The notes beneath the pieces were generated by a model. The model had not been told where the DNA came from and did no database searches. It worked only from the letters and a program-made list of their open reading frames with translations. 64,000 nt of DNA, from positions 124,001 through 188,000 of the forward strand of contig NZ_JAOQNH010000004.1 of the NCBI RefSeq assembly GCF_025961205.1, written 5' to 3'. This document shows, one piece after another, positions 9,558 to 17,864 of this stretch; the stretch's first letter is position 1; each line of letters begins with the position of its first letter. The position numbers were made by a program, and so were the translations under genes. Origin of the DNA: Azospirillum fermentarium. GTDB taxonomy: Bacteria > Pseudomonadota > Alphaproteobacteria > Azospirillales > Azospirillaceae.

Positions 9558-10634
9558 TCAGCCCTTGACCGGGGTGGTGGCGCCCAGCCCCAGGCGGGTG
9601 CCGGTGTAAACCGATCCGCGAATTGCCTGCCACCAGTCCTGTTGTTCCAGGTACCATGTGACGGTGCGCCGCAGACCGGACGCGAAATCCTCCTGCGGAG
9701 CCCACTCCAGCTCCGCCCGGACTTTCGACGGATCGATGGCATACCGCTGGTCGTGGCCGGGACGGTCGGTAACGAAACGGATCAGCGAGCGGCGGGGCGG
9801 GGTACCGGGTGGGTTGGGGGCCAAGTCATCCACCAGATCGCAAATGGCCTCGACCACATCGATGTTCCGGCGTTCGCTGTCACCCCCGATATTATAGGAT
9901 TCCCCGACCCGGCCGCGGGTCAGCACGGTCCACAGGGCGCGGGCGTGATCGTCCACATACAGCCAGTCGCGCACGTTGTCGCCGCGCCCGTAGACCGGCA
10001 GCGGCTTTCCTTCCAGCGCGTTGATGGTGATCAGCGGAATCAGCTTTTCGGGAAACTGGAAGGGGCCGTAATTGTTCGAACAGTTGCTGGTGACGACCGG
10101 CAATCCATAGGTGTGGTGCCAGGCACGCACCAGATGATCCGACCCCGCCTTGCTGGCGGAATAGGGCGAGTTGGGCTGATACGGGGTTTCTTCCGTAAAG
10201 CGTCCGCCCATCCCCAGGCTGCCGAACACCTCGTCCGTGGAGACGTGGTGAAAGCGGAAGGCCTCCTTGGCTGCTCCATCCAATCCGCGCCAATACGCAA
10301 GCGCTGCGTCCAGCAGCACGAAGGTGCCCACCAGATTCGTCTGAATGAAGGCGGACGGTCCGTCGATGGAGCGGTCAACATGGGATTCCGCCGCCAGATG
10401 CATGACCGCATCCGGGCGATGACGGGCCAGGATCCCTGCCACCGCCGCGGCGTCGCAGATATCGGCGTGCTCGAACGTATAGCGCGGATCGGATTCGACC
10501 GCGGCGAGGGCGCCGGGAACCGCGGCATAGGTCAGCTTGTCCAGATTGACCACATGGGCGCTGGTCTGGGCGATCAGGTAACGGATGACGGCGGAACCGA
10601 TGAACCCGGAACCGCCCGTGACGAGCAGCTTCAC
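9558..10634 (-). CDS. rmlB: dTDP-glucose 4,6-dehydratase
   Basis: Extended SDR that turns dTDP-glucose into dTDP-4-keto-6-deoxyglucose using bound NAD+. 358 residues. TGGSGFIGSAVIR is at residue 6, DKLTYA at about 31, HLAAESHVDRSI is the substrate-pocket motif, STDEVFGSLG carries the catalytic Asp-Glu pair and YSASKAGSDHLV gives the YxxxK. The start codon is GTG at 10634. First gene of the rmlBDA operon. The promoter should lie in the 518-bp region shared with the giant repeat gene. No rmlC follows, which is unusual. Confidence 0.97.
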   Translation of the reverse strand: MKLLVTGGSGFIGSAVIRYLIAQTSAHVVNLDKLTYAAVPGALAAVESDPRYTFEHADICDAAAVAGILARHRPDAVMHLAAESHVDRSIDGPSAFIQTNLVGTFVLLDAALAYWRGLDGAAKEAFRFHHVSTDEVFGSLGMGGRFTEETPYQPNSPYSASKAGSDHLVRAWHHTYGLPVVTSNCSNNYGPFQFPEKLIPLITINALEGKPLPVYGRGDNVRDWLYVDDHARALWTVLTRGRVGESYNIGGDSERRNIDVVEAICDLVDDLAPNPPGTPPRRSLIRFVTDRPGHDQRYAIDPSKVRAELEWAPQEDFASGLRRTVTWYLEQQDWWQAIRGSVYTGTRLGLGATTPVKG

Positions 10635-11152
10635 CGTGCAGGAGCTTTCTGTGGTCAGGGCGATGGCCCGTCTTTCCTAGCGCATCGGGCAGGGCGCGCG
10701 CGACAGGAAAGAGTGCTTCTCATACCAAGGAGGCCGGCGAAGGAGGCCGGAAGCGTCCTGAGTATCCGGCCGGGGCGCGGGGGGTGGTCGGCACGATGCC
10801 GGCCACCGAATCAGAGAGTGGCGGAAGAAACAATACCGGCGCTGATCTAATACGCGGGCCTCCCTCGTGGAATCGCGTGCAAGCAAGGCTGATGGTTATG
10901 CTTTGCGATAACACGATGCTGTTCAGAACGAGGGCATAAGCCTTTCCACATCCCCCGGGAAGGCCGGTGTGATTGGATTGCTACATCCTTGGGCCGGTTT
11001 CTTGAAGCAGTTGCGGCCCTTCGCAAGATCGGGTAATTAAGGCTTTGGTGGTTGGAGCTCCTTTTGGGTGCTTCAAGCCGCTTGCGCGTGCGCATTAAAC
11101 ACGACAGACCCGCAGAAACGCTACCTAGGCTGCCGCAGAAGGAAAAATACCG
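10635..11152. other. Divergent intergenic region, rmlB / giant repeat gene
   Basis: 518 bp between the divergent starts of rmlB (minus) and the repeat protein (plus). I see no convincing gene. The part near rmlB is GC-rich and has a tandem pair of GGAGGCCGG motifs near 10730-10750. The part nearer the repeat gene (10880-11130) is less GC-rich and includes a TAATTA stretch near 11034, but no clean -35/-10 pair. The ribosome site AGAAGGA at 11137-11143 sits 9 nt before the ATG at 11153. A long 5' leader for the repeat gene is possible. Confidence 0.6.
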
Positions 11153-14100
11153 ATGGCCAACGTATTCACCGCTTCTTCTGGAGGTACTACAGCGTCGGTC
11201 CAAAGTTTGGATTCAATCTTCGGCAGTTCTAGTACGGACGTTATTACCCTGGGTAATGCCGGTAATACGTCGTTCGTTCAGAATGTCGATACGCTGACCG
11301 GTTCTCTGAACACCGACGTGGTGGTTCTTTCGAACACCGCGGGGGCCCCGACCGTTCTGTCGAACATCGATACCGTGTCTGGCTTCAACGCCGGCGGCTT
11401 CGCGGTTCTCGACAACGCCGGTTCGACCATCACCGCGTCCCAGGTTGCGACCCTGCTGGGTGGCACTGGTACCGATGTGGTGACCCTGGGCAACGCTGGC
11501 AACACCTCGCTCGTCCGCTGGGTGGAAACCCTGACCGGCGGCACGGGCGGCGATTTCGTCCTCCTGGGCAACCTGGGCAACACCACGACCGTGAGCGGCG
11601 TGGAAACCCTGCTGGCATCGCTGAACACCGATGTCATCACCCTGGGCGACAACGGCAACACGATCGTCATCCGCGACGTCGAAACCCTGACGGGTGGCAC
11701 GGGCCGGGACAAGATCCTGCTGGGCAACCGCGGCAACACCACCGTGGTTTCGGGCGTCGAAACCATCCTCGGCGGCACGGGCAGCGACTTCATCACCATC
11801 ACCAACGCGGGCCTGACGGTCACGGTGTCGGGTGTTGATACCCTGCTGGGCGGCGACAACACCGATGTCGTCACGCTGACCAACGAATCGGCGGCGACCA
11901 ACGTCATCACCGTTCGCAGCCTGGAAACCCTGACCGGCAGTGCCGGCGCGGACTTCGTGCTCCTGGGCAACCGCGGCAACACCACGACCGTGAGCGGCGT
12001 GGAAACCCTGCTGGGCTCGCTGAACACCGACGTCATCACCCTGGGCAATGCCGGCAACACCACGATCCTGCGTGGCGTCGAGACCCTGACGGGTGGCCTG
12101 AACACCGATGTGGTCCTGCTCGGCAATCTGGGCAACACCACGGTTCTGTCGGGTATTGAGACTCTGGCGGGTTCGCTGAACACCGACGTCATCACCCTGG
12201 GCAACTCCGGCAACACCACGGTGATCTCGGCGGTTGAAACCCTCACCGGCGGTGCGAACACCGACGTCGTGACCATCAGCAACACGACGGTCCTGGTGAG
12301 CGGCATCGACACCCTGACCGGTGCCGGCCGCACCTTCGTCAACCTGGACAATGCCGGCAACACCACCTTTGCCGTTGGCATCGACACCCTGCTGGGTGGC
12401 GTGAACACCGACGTCATCACCCTGGGCAACGCCGGCTCGACCATCATCGCAGCGGCCCTGGAAACCATCAGCGGCGGCCGGGGCACCGATGTGGTCCTGC
12501 TCGGCAACCGTGGCAACACCACGACCATCCAGGGCCTGGATACCGTCTTCGGTTCGCTGAACACCGACGTCATCATCCTGGGCGGCGCTGGCTCGACCAC
12601 GGTGATTTCGGGTGTTGAAACCCTGACCGGTGGCGCGAACACCGATGCCATCACCCTGGGCAACACCGGCAACAGCGTGCTGGTTTCGGCCATCGAGACC
12701 ATCACCGGCGGCACCGGCAACGACATCGTGGTGATCAACACCGATGCCGGTACCACGATGGTTGTGTCGGCTCTGGAAACCCTGACCGGTGGCGCGAACA
12801 CCGATGTCATCACCCTGGGCAACGCCGGCTCGACCACCTTCGTGTCGGGTCTGGAAACCATCAGCGGTGGCACGGGTGCCGACTTCATCACCCTGACCAA
12901 CGCCGGTTCGACCACCTTCGTGTCGGGTGTCGAAACCCTGCTGGGCGGCGCGAACACCGATGCCATCACCCTGGGCAACGCCGGTAACACCGTTCTGGTC
13001 CGCAGCCTGGAAACCCTGACGGGCGGCACGGGCAGCGATCTGGTTCTGCTGGGCAACCGCGGCAACACCACGACCGTCCAGTCGGTGGAAACCATCGTCG
13101 GTTCGCTGAACACCGACGTGATCACCCTGGGCAACAACGGCAACACCGTCACCGTTTCGGCCATCGAAACCCTGACGGGTTCGGCGAACACCGACGTTGT
13201 GTCCCTGGGCAATGCCGGTACCACCTTCGTCGTGTCGGGTGTTGAAACCGTCACCGGTGGCGCGGCTGCTGATTTCGTGATCATCAGCAACGCTGGCACG
13301 ACCATGTTCGTGTCGTCGGTCGATACCCTGCTGGGTAGCGCGAACACCGACGTGATCACCCTGGGCAACGCCGGCAACACCGTCCTGGTGCGCGGTCTGG
13401 AAACCCTGAACGGTGGCACGGGCACGGACCTGATCCTGCTGGGCAACCAGGGCAACACCACGTTCGTGTCGTCGCTGGAAACCATCGTTGGTTCGCTGAA
13501 CACCGACGTGATCACCCTGGGGGCCAACGGCAACACCCTGTCGGTTTCGGCTCTCGAAACCGTGGCGGGCTCGGCCAACACCGACGTCGTGGCGCTGGGT
13601 GCCGGTGGCAACACCGTGTTCGTGTCGTCGCTGGAAACCCTGACGGGTTCGGTCAACACCGACATCATCACCCTGGACAACACCGGTTCGACCACCTTCG
13701 TGTCGGGTCTGGAAACCCTGACGGGTGGTGCGAACACCGATGTGATCACCCTGGGCAACGCCGGCTCGACCACCTTCGCGTCGGGTCTGGAAACCATCAC
13801 CGGCGGCACGGGTGCCGACTTCATCACGCTGAGCAACACGGGCTCGACGACGTTCGTCAGCGGTGTTGATACCCTGCTGGGTGGCGTGAACACCGATGTG
13901 ATCACCCTGGGCAACAGCGGCAACACCATCCTGGTGCGCGGTCTGGAAACCCTCAATGGTGGCACGGGCAACGATGCGCTGCTGCTGGGCAACCAGGGCA
14001 ACACCACGTTCGTGCAGTCGGTGGAAACCATCACCGGTTCGTTGAACACCGACGTGATCACCCTGGGGACCAACGGCAACACGACCCTGGTCGTGGCGCT

Positions 14101-17100
14101 GGAAACCCTGACGGGTGGTGCGAACACCGACGTGATCACGCTGGGCAATGCCGGTTCGACCACGTTCGTTCAGTCGGTGGAAACCATCACCGGCGGCACG
14201 GGTGCCGACTTCATCACGCTGAGCAATGTTGGTAACACCGTGCAGATTTCCCGCGTGGAAACTCTGCTGGGCAGCGCGAACACCGACGTGATCACCCTGG
14301 GCAACAGCGGCAACACCATCCTGGTGCGTGCTCTGGAAACCCTGACGGGCGGCACGGGCACCGATGTGGTTCTGCTGGGCAACCAGGGCAACACCACGAC
14401 CATCCAGTCGGTGGAAGTCCTCACCGGTTCGCTGAACACCGACGTGATCACCCTGGGTGGCGCCGGCTCGACCGTTGCGGTCAGCGGTCTGGAAACCCTG
14501 TCGGGTTCGGCCAACACCGATGTGGTGACGCTGACTGCCGCCGGTACCACCATGTTCGTGTCGGCGCTGGAAACCCTGACGGGTTCGGTCAACACCGACG
14601 TGATCACGCTGGACAACAACGGTTCGACCACGTTCGTGTCGGCGCTGGAAACCCTGACGGGCGGCGCGAACACCGACGTGATCACGCTGGCCAACAGCGG
14701 TAACACGATCCTGGTCACGAGCATCGAGAGCCTGACGGGCGGCACGGGCGCCGATTTCGTCACGCTGACCAACGCGGGCTCGACGATGTTCATCAGCGGT
14801 GTCGATACCCTGCTGGGTAACACGGGCACCGACCTGATCACTCTGGGCAACAATGGCAACACCATCCTGGTGCGTGCTCTGGAAAGCCTGATGGGCGGCA
14901 CGGGCAATGACGTGGTTTCTCTGGGCAACCAGGGCAACACGACGTTCATGTCCTCCATCGAAACCCTGACGGGTTCGGTCAACACCGACGCGATCACCCT
15001 GGGGACCAACGGCAACACGACCGTGGTTGTGGCGCTGGAAACCCTGACGGGCGGCGGCAACACCGACGTGATCACGCTGGGCAACGCCGGCAACACCACG
15101 TTCGTCGGCTCGCTGGAAACCATCACCGGCGGCACGGGTGCTGACTTCATCACCCTGAATGCCGATGGCAGCACGACCTTCGTGTCGGGCATCGAAACCC
15201 TGCTGGGTGGCGCGAACACCGACGTGATCGCCCTGGGCAACAGCGGCAACACCATCCTGGTGCGTGCTCTGGAAACCCTGTCGGGCGGCACGGGCACCGA
15301 CGTGGTTTCTCTGGGCAACCAGGGCAACACGACGACCATCTTCAGTGTCGAAACCCTGCTGGGCAGCCTGAACACCGACGTGATCACGCTGGGCAACGCG
15401 GGCTCGACGGTGGCGGTCAGCGGCATCGAAAGCCTGTTCGCTTCGGTTAACACCGACGTGGTGAGCCTGGGCAACGCCGGCAGCACCATGTCGATTTCCG
15501 GCAACGTCGAAACCCTGACGGGCGGTGTGAACACCGACGTGATCACCCTGCTGGATGCCGGCAACACGGTTCAGGCCGTGGCGCTGGAAACCCTGACGGG
15601 TGGTGCGAACACCGACGTGATCACGCTGGGCAACGCCGGCAGCACCACGTTCGTGTCGGCGCTGGAAACCCTGACGGGTGGCACGGGCTCCGATTTCATC
15701 AGCCTCTCCAACGCCGGCAACACCACCTTTGTGGCTAGGCTGGAAACCCTGCTGGGCGGCACGGGCACCGACGTGATCACCCTGGGCAACACCGGCAACA
15801 CCACGTTGGTGCGCGGCCTGGAAACCCTGACGGGTAGTGTGAATACCGACGTGATCACCCTGGGCAATCAGGGCAACACGACGACCATGGCTGGCATCGA
15901 AACCCTGACGGGCAGTGTGAACACCGACCTGATCACTCTGGGGACGACTGCCACCCTCGTGGGCAACACCACGTTCGTGTCCGGTATCGAAACCCTGGTG
16001 GGTTCGGCCAACACCGACGTGATCACGCTGGCGAATGCTGCTAACACGATGTCCGTGTATGGCCTTGAAAGCCTGACGGGTGGCACGGGCTCCGATTTCA
16101 TCACCCTGCTGGATAACGGCAGCACGACCTTCGTGTCGGGTGTCGAAACCCTGCTGGGTGGTGCGAACACCGACGCCATCATCCTGAGTAACGTCGGCAA
16201 CACCATCCTGGTGCGTGCTCTGGAAACCCTGGCGGGCGGCGGCAACACCGACGTGGTCACCCTGGGCAACCAGGGCAACACGACGCTGGTGAGTGGTCTC
16301 GAAACCCTCACGGGCAGCGTGAACACCGACCTGATCACTCTGGGGACGACTGCCACCTTCGTGGGCAACACCACGTTCGTGTCCGGTCTCGAAACCCTGG
16401 TGGGTTCGGCCAACACCGATGTGATCACGCTGGCGAACGTGGGTTCGACCCTGACCGTCCGCGGCATCGAAACCCTCACGGGTGGTGTGAACACCGATGC
16501 GATCGTGCTGGCGACCGATGCCACCTTCGTGGGTAACACCACGTTCGTGTCCGGTATCGAAATCCTGACGGGTTCGGCCAACACCGATGTGATCACGCTG
16601 GCGAACACCGGCTCGACCCTGTTCGTGAGCAGCATCGAGGCTCTGACCGGCGGCACCGGGACCGATATCGTCACCCTGAGCAACGCCGGTAACACCATCA
16701 CGGTTTCCCGTCTCGAAACCCTGACGGGTAGCACGACCACGGATCTGGTTACGCTGGGCAATACCGGCAACACCACGTTCGTGTCCGGTATCGAAACCCT
16801 GGTGGGCTCGGCCAACACCGACGTGATCACGCTGTCGAACACGGGCTCGACCCTGTTCGTCCGTGGTCTCGAAACCCTCACGGGTGGTGTGGTCACCGAC
16901 GTCGTGACCCTGACGACCGATGCTACCATCGTGGGCAACACCACGTTCGTGTCCGGTATCGAAACCCTGACGGGTTCGGCCAACACCGACGTGATCACGC
17001 TGTCGAACATTGCTTCGACCATGACCGTGATCGGTATCGAAGATCTGACCGGCGGCACCGGGACGGATGCCATCACCCTGACTGACGTCGGGAACACGAT

Positions 17101-17704
17101 ATCGGTGACCGGTATCGAAAGCCTGACGGGTGGTGCCAACACCGATGTGATCGTCTTCACCGGCTCGACCAATGTCACCTTCTGGGGTAAGGGTGGCATG
17201 GATGTGATCACGCTCGGCAGCGGCACCGATATAGTGCAGTTCGGTGCGACCAGCGACGGTGCGACTCTGGGCGGTACCACCGGCTTCGACCGGATTTCCA
17301 GCTTCTCCGCGTCGGATAGCATCCACCTGTTCTCTTCGCTGGTGTCTTCGGTGGGGAATGGCAATGACACTCTGAGTGGTCGGCAGACGTATTCCAGCAT
17401 CAGCTCGGTCAGCTCCATCAACTGGGGTACGAACGAACTGGCGATCATCACCACCGGTATCACCACCAGCCTGGGTGGAACGACCCTGGACACGGCTGGC
17501 TTGGCGAATGACCTCACGTCCAACGGCGTCCCGACGTGGGGTACGTGGGGTGCGGCCAACGGCGGTATCCTGGTCCTCAACGACAGCACCAACACCGGTG
17601 TCTTCTTCGTCAAGGACGCCAACGGCAACGGTGTCGATGCGTCTGACTTCGCCCTGTTGGGTGTCTTCGACAGTGTTATCACCACTAGCACCCGCATCAG
17701 CTAA
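11153..17704 (+). CDS. Giant tandem-repeat surface/secreted protein with RTX-like tail
   Basis: 2183-residue protein, very rich in Thr, Gly, Asn, Val and Leu and almost free of Cys, Lys, His and Tyr. After 28 N-terminal residues without an export signal peptide come about 75 tandem units, mostly of 26 residues (78 bp), from 11237 to 17143. A typical unit reads DVITLGNAGNTTFVSGLETL plus TGGANT. About 24 units carry a GGxGxD nonapeptide like those of RTX beta-rolls; most others have NTD instead. A few units have 4-residue insertions (TATFVGNTTF type). The last 170 residues differ: GGMDVITLGSGTDIVQFG, then a domain with DANGNGVDASDF and a hydrophobic C-terminus, as expected of a type I secretion signal. 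Likely a secreted or surface layer/adhesin-like beta-solenoid. No type I transporter genes are in the window. Function is inferred; the fold is likely but unproven. Confidence 0.9.
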   Translation: MANVFTASSGGTTASVQSLDSIFGSSSTDVITLGNAGNTSFVQNVDTLTGSLNTDVVVLSNTAGAPTVLSNIDTVSGFNAGGFAVLDNAGSTITASQVATLLGGTGTDVVTLGNAGNTSLVRWVETLTGGTGGDFVLLGNLGNTTTVSGVETLLASLNTDVITLGDNGNTIVIRDVETLTGGTGRDKILLGNRGNTTVVSGVETILGGTGSDFITITNAGLTVTVSGVDTLLGGDNTDVVTLTNESAATNVITVRSLETLTGSAGADFVLLGNRGNTTTVSGVETLLGSLNTDVITLGNAGNTTILRGVETLTGGLNTDVVLLGNLGNTTVLSGIETLAGSLNTDVITLGNSGNTTVISAVETLTGGANTDVVTISNTTVLVSGIDTLTGAGRTFVNLDNAGNTTFAVGIDTLLGGVNTDVITLGNAGSTIIAAALETISGGRGTDVVLLGNRGNTTTIQGLDTVFGSLNTDVIILGGAGSTTVISGVETLTGGANTDAITLGNTGNSVLVSAIETITGGTGNDIVVINTDAGTTMVVSALETLTGGANTDVITLGNAGSTTFVSGLETISGGTGADFITLTNAGSTTFVSGVETLLGGANTDAITLGNAGNTVLVRSLETLTGGTGSDLVLLGNRGNTTTVQSVETIVGSLNTDVITLGNNGNTVTVSAIETLTGSANTDVVSLGNAGTTFVVSGVETVTGGAAADFVIISNAGTTMFVSSVDTLLGSANTDVITLGNAGNTVLVRGLETLNGGTGTDLILLGNQGNTTFVSSLETIVGSLNTDVITLGANGNTLSVSALETVAGSANTDVVALGAGGNTVFVSSLETLTGSVNTDIITLDNTGSTTFVSGLETLTGGANTDVITLGNAGSTTFASGLETITGGTGADFITLSNTGSTTFVSGVDTLLGGVNTDVITLGNSGNTILVRGLETLNGGTGNDALLLGNQGNTTFVQSVETITGSLNTDVITLGTNGNTTLVVALETLTGGANTDVITLGNAGSTTFVQSVETITGGTGADFITLSNVGNTVQISRVETLLGSANTDVITLGNSGNTILVRALETLTGGTGTDVVLLGNQGNTTTIQSVEVLTGSLNTDVITLGGAGSTVAVSGLETLSGSANTDVVTLTAAGTTMFVSALETLTGSVNTDVITLDNNGSTTFVSALETLTGGANTDVITLANSGNTILVTSIESLTGGTGADFVTLTNAGSTMFISGVDTLLGNTGTDLITLGNNGNTILVRALESLMGGTGNDVVSLGNQGNTTFMSSIETLTGSVNTDAITLGTNGNTTVVVALETLTGGGNTDVITLGNAGNTTFVGSLETITGGTGADFITLNADGSTTFVSGIETLLGGANTDVIALGNSGNTILVRALETLSGGTGTDVVSLGNQGNTTTIFSVETLLGSLNTDVITLGNAGSTVAVSGIESLFASVNTDVVSLGNAGSTMSISGNVETLTGGVNTDVITLLDAGNTVQAVALETLTGGANTDVITLGNAGSTTFVSALETLTGGTGSDFISLSNAGNTTFVARLETLLGGTGTDVITLGNTGNTTLVRGLETLTGSVNTDVITLGNQGNTTTMAGIETLTGSVNTDLITLGTTATLVGNTTFVSGIETLVGSANTDVITLANAANTMSVYGLESLTGGTGSDFITLLDNGSTTFVSGVETLLGGANTDAIILSNVGNTILVRALETLAGGGNTDVVTLGNQGNTTLVSGLETLTGSVNTDLITLGTTATFVGNTTFVSGLETLVGSANTDVITLANVGSTLTVRGIETLTGGVNTDAIVLATDATFVGNTTFVSGIEILTGSANTDVITLANTGSTLFVSSIEALTGGTGTDIVTLSNAGNTITVSRLETLTGSTTTDLVTLGNTGNTTFVSGIETLVGSANTDVITLSNTGSTLFVRGLETLTGGVVTDVVTLTTDATIVGNTTFVSGIETLTGSANTDVITLSNIASTMTVIGIEDLTGGTGTDAITLTDVGNTISVTGIESLTGGANTDVIVFTGSTNVTFWGKGGMDVITLGSGTDIVQFGATSDGATLGGTTGFDRISSFSASDSIHLFSSLVSSVGNGNDTLSGRQTYSSISSVSSINWGTNELAIITTGITTSLGGTTLDTAGLANDLTSNGVPTWGTWGAANGGILVLNDSTNTGVFFVKDANGNGVDASDFALLGVFDSVITTSTRIS
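11237..17143 (+). repeat. 78-bp coding tandem repeat array (about 75 units)
   Basis: In-frame tandem repeats of 78 bp. After allowing for small indels (four 12-bp insertions and several 3-9 bp changes) the span divides into 75 units. Units with ILVR- or VLVR-type sequence recur at 12983, 13373, 13919, 14309, 14855, 15245, 15794 and 16196, that is at intervals of 5, 7, 5, 7, 5, 7 and 5 units. This shows a higher-order period of 12 units (936 bp). Growth by duplication of multi-unit blocks is the simplest explanation. Confidence 0.93.
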
Positions 17705-17730
17705 GGCTGCGCGGTCTGGAATGGGAATTG

Positions 17731-17764
17731 GGGGGTGGCCTTCGGGCCACCCCCTTTTTCTTTG
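17731..17764 (+). terminator. Strong Rho-independent terminator of the giant repeat gene
   Basis: Perfect 10-bp GC-rich stem, GGGGGTGGCC (17731-17740) with GGCCACCCCC (17745-17754), closed by a stable TTCG tetraloop and followed by TTTTTCTTT. It begins 26 bp past the stop codon. Confidence 0.93.
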
Positions 17765-17864
17765 TGCATGGGGTGCTGTTCTGAAACCCGGGCGCACGCA
17801 GCCTATCTCTCCATATCGTTCGTATGGAAAAGAGAAGGCGTAAATCGGGGAAAGCAAAAGGCGG

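Noticed and set aside
11237..17143. Regular repeats considered as a CRISPR array.
   Set aside because: The units are contiguous, in frame and vary like a protein repeat; there are no unique spacers and no cas genes.
11213..17857. A 2214-residue open frame antisense to the giant repeat gene.
   Set aside because: It exists because the 78-bp repeat is a multiple of three and GC-rich, so one stop-free antisense frame is copied 75 times. It is Val/Arg/His/Gln-rich, has no known motif, and the plus-strand gene has a ribosome site and terminator.
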